This document shows positions 6,928-11,451 of a stretch of 11,451 bases of DNA, in pieces. Numbering within the stretch: position 1 is the stretch's first letter; the number at the start of each line of letters is the position of its first letter. The translations under genes were made by a program, and so were the position numbers. The notes below the pieces were generated by a model that saw only the letters and a program-made list of their open reading frames with translations, did no database searches and was not told the origin of the DNA. Source of the DNA: Paracoccaceae bacterium (GTDB lineage: Bacteria > Pseudomonadota > Alphaproteobacteria > Rhodobacterales > Rhodobacteraceae); the NCBI GenBank assembly GCA_007131465.1, contig SLQN01000519.1, positions 1 to 11,451 of the forward strand, given 5' to 3'.

Positions 6928-8975
6928 TCCATCAGGCTGCCCGACAAGAGCTGACCCGCGTCATCGAAGCGGATTTCTTCCAGCACAGCCTGCCCGAAAC
7001 CCTGGGCGACGCCGCCATGTACCTGCCCCTGCGCAAGCGCTGGATTCATCAGATTGCCAAAATCGTCAACCACCAGATATCGGTCAAGCCGGAGCTCACC
7101 GGTTTCCGGGTCGATCTCAATCTCGCACAGATGCACTCCGTTCGGATAGGATCGCCCGTCCAGCCGCGTCTTGCGACTGTGGCGCAAGAGATCCTCCCGC
7201 CCCCGAGCGCGCGCCAGCGCCGCCGCCTCGATCAGAGTGAAACGCTGGTTCGTGCCGGGTGCGGCAAAAATGCCATCCTCGAATGCGAAGGGTCCGCGTC
7301 CGGTCTCGGCGTCAAGGAATTGCGCAAATTCTGCCACCATAGCTTCGGCCATGCCATGCGTGGCCGTGGTCTGCACAGTGACCGAACGCGACCCGCCCGT
7401 GCCGCCCCCTTGCGCGATGATGTCGCTGTCGCCCTGCACCACGTCGATCAAAGTTTCATCCAGTCCCGTCAGACCTGCAAGGTAGCGCGCATAGACGGTT
7501 TCATGCCCCTGCCCGTTCGATTGCGTGCCGACATACAGCCGCACCCGGCCCTCTGCCGTGAATTCCAGCGTTGCGGTCTCGGTCGGGTCCCCGAGGATCG
7601 CCTCGATGTAATAGCACAGCCCGAGACCCCGCAGCAGCCCGCGTTGCGCGCTTGCATCCCGGCGCGACGCGAAGCCTGCGACATCGCCCAAGGCCTGCGC
7701 GCGGTCCAGCAGGCACTGAAAATCGCCCACATCATAGATTTCGCCGGCAGCAGTTTGATAAGGGAATGCATGTGTGGGGATGAAATTGCGGGTGCGCAGG
7801 TCGAACGGAGACAGGCCCAGTTCACGGGCCGCCATGTCGATTGTGCGCTCGAGCAAGGTAATCGCCTCAGGGCGGCCGGCACCGCGATAGGCATCGACCG
7901 GGGTGGTGTTGCTGTAGATCCCCTGCACCCGCAGATGCGCCGCGCGAATGTCGTAGACCCCGGTCAGCACCTTGGAAAACAGCGCCGTCTGGATGTTCTG
8001 GCCGAATTGCGAATTATAGGCCCCCAGATTGAAGCGCGAGTGGACACGGTAGCCGATGATGCGATGCTCCGCATCGAAGGCCATTTCGGCACGGCTGCTC
8101 AGGTCACGCCCGCCATTGTCAGAGGCCAGAGATTCCCCACGATCCGCCACCCAGGCCACCGCACAGCCCAGGCTGCGCGCCACCGCGGCAAGCGCCACAT
8201 GTTCGGGATAGACCATCACTTTCATGCCAAAGCCGCCGCCCACATCCGGGGTCGTGACATGCACCTGATCCGGCTTCAGACCCAGAAGCTGCGCCAATTC
8301 GCGTTTCATGGTCCAGACGCCCTGACCATTGAACGCGAAATGCAGCCGTTGCCCGTCCCATCTGGCAAGAGCGGCGCGTGGCTCCAGGCTTGCCGCTGTC
8401 ACCCGGTTCTGCCGCACATCAAGGCAAGTGACATGCGCCGCGCGGGCAAAGGCCGCCGTGGTGGCTGCGTCATCCCCCAGTTCCCAGTCCAGCGCGATAT
8501 TGTCGGGCGCTTCCGCGTGCACTTGCGGGCCGCCGGGCTCCAGTTCCAGCGCAGCTGGCAAGTCCTCGAAATCGAGCACGATAGCGTCCAGCGCATCGAG
8601 CGCCTGCGCGCGCGTCCCGGCCAGCACAAGGACCACGGGTTCGCCAACATGGTGCATAATGTCGCGCGCCAGGGCCGGGCGATGCGGCTTTGCGCCCTTG
8701 CCCCCGCGCCGGTCCGGCAACACCACGCCAAGAACAGAGCCGGTGACCCCGGCTTCCTCTAGATCGGCGGCGGTCCAGACCGCCCGAACCCCGGGCATCA
8801 CCCGCGCCGCGTTGACATCCAGCGACGTGATCCGGGCATGGGCAACAGGGGCGCGCAAAAAGACGGCATGCAGCGCATCCGCGGGCAGGATGTCCGCCAG
8901 ATACTGCCCTTGCCCGGTCAGAAACCGGATATCTTCGCGACGCGTGCCGCCTTGTGAGGTTCCGAATGCGCGCAC
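6699..8975 (-). CDS. Xanthine dehydrogenase/CoxL-family molybdopterin-binding large subunit
   Basis: This 758-residue protein belongs to the molybdenum hydroxylase large-subunit family, which holds the molybdopterin cytosine dinucleotide cofactor and performs substrate hydroxylation or oxidation. It opens with RREDIRFLTGQGQYLADI, the usual start of CoxL-like proteins. Cofactor and active-site motifs follow: GGGFGMK at 246-252, AYRGAGRPEA at 362-371, TQSNGQGHET at 484-493, and KGCGEAGTVGA at 712-722 with the likely catalytic Glu716. The AYRGAGR motif excludes form I CO dehydrogenase, which has AYRCSFR; substrates of form II-like members vary and cannot be told here. I chose GTG 8975 since AGGGG lies six bases upstream; GTG 8996 would add seven residues with poorer signals. 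The FeS and FAD subunits it should need are not adjacent in this window. It is convergent with lexA across the 780-base gap and lies downstream of the flavoprotein gene on the same strand. Confidence 0.93.
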   Translation of the reverse strand: MRAFGTSQGGTRREDIRFLTGQGQYLADILPADALHAVFLRAPVAHARITSLDVNAARVMPGVRAVWTAADLEEAGVTGSVLGVVLPDRRGGKGAKPHRPALARDIMHHVGEPVVLVLAGTRAQALDALDAIVLDFEDLPAALELEPGGPQVHAEAPDNIALDWELGDDAATTAAFARAAHVTCLDVRQNRVTAASLEPRAALARWDGQRLHFAFNGQGVWTMKRELAQLLGLKPDQVHVTTPDVGGGFGMKVMVYPEHVALAAVARSLGCAVAWVADRGESLASDNGGRDLSSRAEMAFDAEHRIIGYRVHSRFNLGAYNSQFGQNIQTALFSKVLTGVYDIRAAHLRVQGIYSNTTPVDAYRGAGRPEAITLLERTIDMAARELGLSPFDLRTRNFIPTHAFPYQTAAGEIYDVGDFQCLLDRAQALGDVAGFASRRDASAQRGLLRGLGLCYYIEAILGDPTETATLEFTAEGRVRLYVGTQSNGQGHETVYARYLAGLTGLDETLIDVVQGDSDIIAQGGGTGGSRSVTVQTTATHGMAEAMVAEFAQFLDAETGRGPFAFEDGIFAAPGTNQRFTLIEAAALARARGREDLLRHSRKTRLDGRSYPNGVHLCEIEIDPETGELRLDRYLVVDDFGNLMNPALAQGQVHGGVAQGFGQAVLEEIRFDDAGQLLSGSLMDYALPRADDFPLIRFRSEPVPSLNNPLGMKGCGEAGTVGALAALSNAALDALWDRGVRHVDMPLSPQRIWGWLRET

Positions 8976-9012
8976 GTCCTGCCCCTTTCGACACACCCAT
9001 CACGGGCAGTAT

Positions 9013-9029
9013 TCTGACTGTCTGTCAGA
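9013..9029. promoter_or_regulatory. Operator-like palindrome upstream of the CoxL-type gene
   Basis: TCTGAC and GTCAGA flank a five-base centre (TGTCT), a perfect six-base inverted repeat 38 bases before the start codon of the CoxL-type gene and inside the 125-base gap to the flavoprotein gene. Size and position suit a dimeric regulator such as a TetR- or GntR-type protein, but no regulator gene is adjacent. I found no convincing -35/-10 pair around it. Confidence 0.35.
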
Positions 9030-9100
9030 TAGCCCGGACGCACACAAGTCACAGGGGATGCGGCTGACCGGCTTCTCGCGACTGCGGCATGTGGCGCGCG

Positions 9101-10303
9101 TCAGTCGAACAACATGCCGGGCGCGGGGCCCGTATGGCCTGCCGCATGCAGAGCGGCCCAGCGCCCCGATGACAGACATGCCGTCAGCAGATAGCCGCCT
9201 GTCGGGGCCTCCCAGTCGAGCATTTCCCCGGCCGCGAAGACACCGGGCCAGCGCCGCAGCATCAGGCTGGGCGCAAGGGCCGCGCGGGCTATGCCCCCGG
9301 CCGTCGAGATGGCCTCATCCATCGGGCGCGGGCCAACAAGGGCCAGCGGGACGGATTTCATCGCTTCTGCAAGCGCAATCGGGTCTTGTGGCAAGGGATG
9401 CAGGCATTCGCGCAAGAGCGCGAGGCGCACGCCCTCCAGCCGGAGCGCGCGGCGCAGGCGGTTCGTCATCGACAGCTTGTGTCGTTGCCGGGCCAGCCGC
9501 TCTGCCAGCTCGGCCACGCCAAGATCGGGGAACAGGTCGATATGCAGCCGCGCCCCCGCGCGCAAACCGCGCGACAGCGCATAGATCGCACCGCCCTCGA
9601 TCCCGTGCGCGGACACGACGCATTCAGCCTGCACACGGCTCCCCCCCGCCGACAGCGCGACATTCTTCAGAGGCTGGCCGAAATACCGGGCCATATGGGC
9701 CGACCACGCGACCGAGAACCCCATATTTGCTGGTTTGAATGGCTCAATCTCCACACCCTGCGCGCGCAGATGCTTGGCCCAGGCCCCATCCGATCCCAAG
9801 CGCGCCCAGCTTGCGCCCCCGAGGGCCAGCACGCAGACTTGCGGTGCAAGGCTGCGCGGCCCCTCGGCTGTGGCAAAATCGAACGCGCGCCCCTGCCAGC
9901 GCCAGCCGCGCCGCAAGCTGACGCCCAGCCCGTCCAGCCGCATCAGCCACGCCCTCAACAGGGGCGAGGCTTTCATCGCACGCGGAAACACCCGGCCCGA
10001 GGACCCGGTGAACAACTCCGCGCCCAGACCTTCGGCCCAGACGCGGATCTCATCCGGTCCGAAGTCCTGCAGCATCGGGCCCAGCCAGTCTGCGGCCTCG
10101 GTATAAGCGGCGATCTGCTGTTGGAGCGGCGCAGCGTTGAGCAGGTTAAGCCCCGATTTCCCGGCCATCAGGAACTTGCGCGCGGGCGAGGGCTTTGCCT
10201 CGCAGATCACCACATGGCGGCCCGCGCGTGCCATCACTTCGGCCGCCATCAGCCCCGAAGGGCCCGCCCCGATGACCAGCGCATCAATGGCTTCCTTTTG
10301 CAT
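9101..10303 (-). CDS. TIGR03862-type NAD(P)/FAD-dependent flavoprotein (HI0933/YhiN-like)
   Basis: This 400-residue protein has an N-terminal dinucleotide-binding fold, ALVIGAGPSG at 9-17, and the family segment KFLMAGKSGLNLL at 43-55. A middle region includes FTGSSGRVFPRAMKASPLLRAW at about 98-119 and VLALGGASWARLG at 158-170. The C-terminus has the FAD-contacting stretch AISTAGGIAR (331-340) and GVFAAGEMLDW (354-364) followed by PTGGYLLTACLSSG. These match the uncharacterised PP_4765-like flavoproteins, relatives of the HI0933/YhiN family. The reaction is unknown; it is probably cytoplasmic. ATG 10303 is the start: AAGGA lies eight bases upstream and MQKEAIDALVIGAG is the expected short lead into the Rossmann fold. 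A start at 10366 would add 21 unrelated residues. It is divergent from the hydrolase gene to its right. Confidence 0.88.
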   Translation of the reverse strand: MQKEAIDALVIGAGPSGLMAAEVMARAGRHVVICEAKPSPARKFLMAGKSGLNLLNAAPLQQQIAAYTEAADWLGPMLQDFGPDEIRVWAEGLGAELFTGSSGRVFPRAMKASPLLRAWLMRLDGLGVSLRRGWRWQGRAFDFATAEGPRSLAPQVCVLALGGASWARLGSDGAWAKHLRAQGVEIEPFKPANMGFSVAWSAHMARYFGQPLKNVALSAGGSRVQAECVVSAHGIEGGAIYALSRGLRAGARLHIDLFPDLGVAELAERLARQRHKLSMTNRLRRALRLEGVRLALLRECLHPLPQDPIALAEAMKSVPLALVGPRPMDEAISTAGGIARAALAPSLMLRRWPGVFAAGEMLDWEAPTGGYLLTACLSSGRWAALHAAGHTGPAPGMLFD

Positions 10304-10343
10304 CTGGCCTGTCCTTAACACTTGCTTGAATAGCGTTGCATAT

Positions 10344-10373
10344 TGTGAAACGGCACCGATATCCACATATTAG
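10344..10373 (+). promoter_or_regulatory. Candidate promoter for the EEP hydrolase and miaB
   Basis: TTGTGA (10344-10349) and TATTAG (10368-10373) are 18 bases apart and each match four of six consensus bases. They lie in the AT-richer part of the gap between the divergent flavoprotein and hydrolase genes. A start near 10380 would leave a leader of about 40 bases. Pattern match only. Confidence 0.25.
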
Positions 10374-10393
10374 GACCCACAGACACGTCCGCA

Positions 10394-10423
10394 ATGACCC
10401 GCCACAACCCCCAGGCCCCATGA
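10394..10423 (+). other. Nine-codon upstream ORF overlapping the hydrolase start
   Basis: ATG at 10394 opens MTRHNPQAP and stops at TGA 10421-10423, overlapping the ATG of the hydrolase gene (ATGA). Such an arrangement could couple translation, which would help since the hydrolase has only a weak ribosome binding site (AGG at 10413-10415). The mini-ORF itself has no clear binding site, so this may be chance. Confidence 0.2.
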
Positions 10424-11157
10424 CCGAGCTAATTGTCAGTTCCTACAATATTCACAAAGCGGTCGGAACCGACATGCGGCGTGATCCGGAAAGGACGGTG
10501 CAGGTCATTGCAGAGCTTGGGGCGGATATCGTGGCCCTGCAGGAAGTCGACCGCCGGTTCGGGGATCGTCGCGGCGTTCTGGACCCGCTCGTTCTGCGAC
10601 GCGAAACCGGATTGCAGCCTGTCACCCTGACCGACCGGCTGGGGACAAAGGCGCAGGGCTGGCATGGCAACCTTCTTCTCTTGCGCGGCGCCGAGGTCGA
10701 GGACGCGCGTGCAATCACCCTGCCAGGGCTGGAGCCGCGCGGCGCGATCGTGGCCGATATCTGCCTGCACGGCCAGCCCTTGCGCATCATCGCTGCGCAT
10801 CTGGGCCTCCTGCACCAGTCGCGGCTGCTGCAGGCACGGTTCCTGTCCAAGGAAATCGAGGGCGGCGACGGGCGGCCCACGCTGGTCATGGGCGATTTCA
10901 ATGAATGGCGGCTGGGGGCCGGGTGTTCACTGATGCCGCTCCGGCGTGGCTTGCGCGCGGTCAAAAGTTCAGCCCGCACCATCGCAAGCTTTCCGGCACA
11001 GATGCCCATGCTGCCGCTGGACCGGATCATCGGGTGCAGGCAGGCGGAACTGTCCGACCTTCAGGTGCATGACAGCGCCCTGGCGCGCAAGGCGTCCGAC
11101 CATCTGCCCATTCGCGCAGGACTGCGCTTGCCCCAGGCCCGCAGCGCGGTTATGTGA
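10420..11157 (+). CDS. Endonuclease/exonuclease/phosphatase (EEP) family hydrolase
   Basis: The 245-residue protein has the full set of motifs of the metal-dependent EEP fold shared by exonuclease III, DNase I and phosphodiesterases: Asn10 in SYNIHK, Glu42 in LQEVD, His127 in AAHLGL, Asp159 and Asn161 in MGDFNEW, Asp201 in LDRII, and Asp227-His228 in SDHLPI. The fold cleaves phosphodiester bonds using Mg2+ or similar; whether the substrate is DNA, RNA, a lipid or a small molecule cannot be told from sequence. There is no signal peptide, so it is likely cytoplasmic. ATG 10420 is preferred because the family typically begins a few residues before the SYNIH strand; a start at 10336 would add 28 low-complexity His/Arg/Pro residues. 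Its stop is 34 bases before miaB, suggesting one transcript. Confidence 0.9.
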   Translation: MTELIVSSYNIHKAVGTDMRRDPERTVQVIAELGADIVALQEVDRRFGDRRGVLDPLVLRRETGLQPVTLTDRLGTKAQGWHGNLLLLRGAEVEDARAITLPGLEPRGAIVADICLHGQPLRIIAAHLGLLHQSRLLQARFLSKEIEGGDGRPTLVMGDFNEWRLGAGCSLMPLRRGLRAVKSSARTIASFPAQMPMLPLDRIIGCRQAELSDLQVHDSALARKASDHLPIRAGLRLPQARSAVM

Positions 11158-11191
11158 CCCCACAATCCGCACACGCTGCTTGAGAGGGCCC

Positions 11192-11451
11192 ATGGCCGAG
11201 CCGAAGAAGCTATTCATCAAGACATATGGCTGTCAGATGAATGTCTATGACAGCACGCGCATGGCCGAGGCGCTGGGCGCGGCGGGCTATGTCACGACCG
11301 AACGCGCCGATGATGCGGACATGATCCTGCTCAATACCTGCCATATTCGAGAGAAAGCCGCAGAAAAGGTCTATTCCGAACTGGGCCGCCTGAAACCGCT
11401 CAAGGTGGCGAATCCCGACCTGAAGATCGGTGTGGCCGGCTGCGTCGCGCA
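11192..11451 (+). CDS. miaB: tRNA-2-methylthio-N6-dimethylallyladenosine synthase, N-terminal part, cut by the window end
   Basis: The 86 visible codons encode the N-terminal UPF0004 domain of MiaB, a radical-SAM methylthiotransferase that adds the 2-methylthio group to i6A37 of tRNAs reading UNN codons. The three cysteines that bind the auxiliary FeS cluster are present: Cys14 in KTYGCQMN, Cys50 in [11 protein letters not shown], and Cys84 in [16 protein letters not shown], close to the typical NTCSIREKA, points to MiaB rather than MtaB or RimO. The start ATG has GAGAGGG about three bases upstream. The radical-SAM and TRAM domains lie beyond the window. Confidence 0.96.
   Translation, partial: MAEPKKLFIKTYGCQMNVYDSTRMAEALGAAGYVTTERADDADMILLNTCHIREKAAEKVYSELGRLKPLKVANPDLKIGVAGCVA

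Noticed and set aside
6486..8762. A 758-codon open frame on the plus strand.
   Set aside because: It is antisense to the CoxL-type gene, which carries every family motif in order. The plus-strand translation is rich in Arg, His and Gln without any domain, as expected from GC-biased codons read backwards.
6699..8975. Aerobic CO dehydrogenase (form I CoxL).
   Set aside because: The active-site loop reads AYRGAGR rather than AYRCSFR, and no coxM or coxS lies beside it.
8329..9738. A 469-codon plus-strand frame.
   Set aside because: It spans the ends of two well-supported minus-strand genes and has an Arg/Ser/Pro-rich translation with no family features.

Overview
The window is chromosomal DNA from a GC-rich alphaproteobacterium, most likely a member of the Rhodobacterales. 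Three things point there: the gene run trpG-trpD-trpC-moaC-moeA-lexA, the LexA operator of the alphaproteobacterial form GAAC-N7-GAAC in front of lexA, and the style of the flanking proteins. I see no mobile element, CRISPR array, rRNA or tRNA gene.

Layout. At the left edge, on the minus strand, is the N-terminal part of a membrane-anchored divergent polysaccharide deacetylase (YibQ-like) that runs off the window. Divergent from it starts a tightly packed plus-strand cluster. trpG, trpD and trpC encode anthranilate synthase glutaminase, anthranilate phosphoribosyltransferase and indole-3-glycerol-phosphate synthase. moaC and moeA encode an early and a late step of molybdenum cofactor synthesis. 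Stop and start codons overlap or nearly touch at trpG/trpD, trpC/moaC and moaC/moeA. lexA follows with its own strong-looking promoter, in which the LexA box lies between the -35 and -10 elements.

From 5919 to about 6698 is a 780-base stretch without a convincing gene. It holds several inverted repeats, a doubtful small ORF, and a short ORF with a good ribosome binding site that runs into the next gene from the opposite side. Next come two minus-strand genes: a stand-alone CoxL/xanthine dehydrogenase-type molybdopterin-binding large subunit, with no FeS or FAD subunit beside it in the window, and a TIGR03862-type flavoprotein. The right end is on the plus strand: an endonuclease/exonuclease/phosphatase-fold hydrolase, then the first 86 codons of miaB, which is cut by the window edge.

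How they fit together. The trp genes cover three of the middle steps of tryptophan synthesis; trpE, trpF, trpA and trpB are not here. moaC and moeA supply the cofactor that the CoxL-type enzyme needs, but the two are separated by lexA and the gap, so a functional link is only suggestive. The best regulatory signal is the autoregulated lexA promoter. I found no clear sign of a wholly new system. The items most worth a second look are the orphan molybdoenzyme subunit with a palindrome upstream, and the unexplained 5919-6698 gap.
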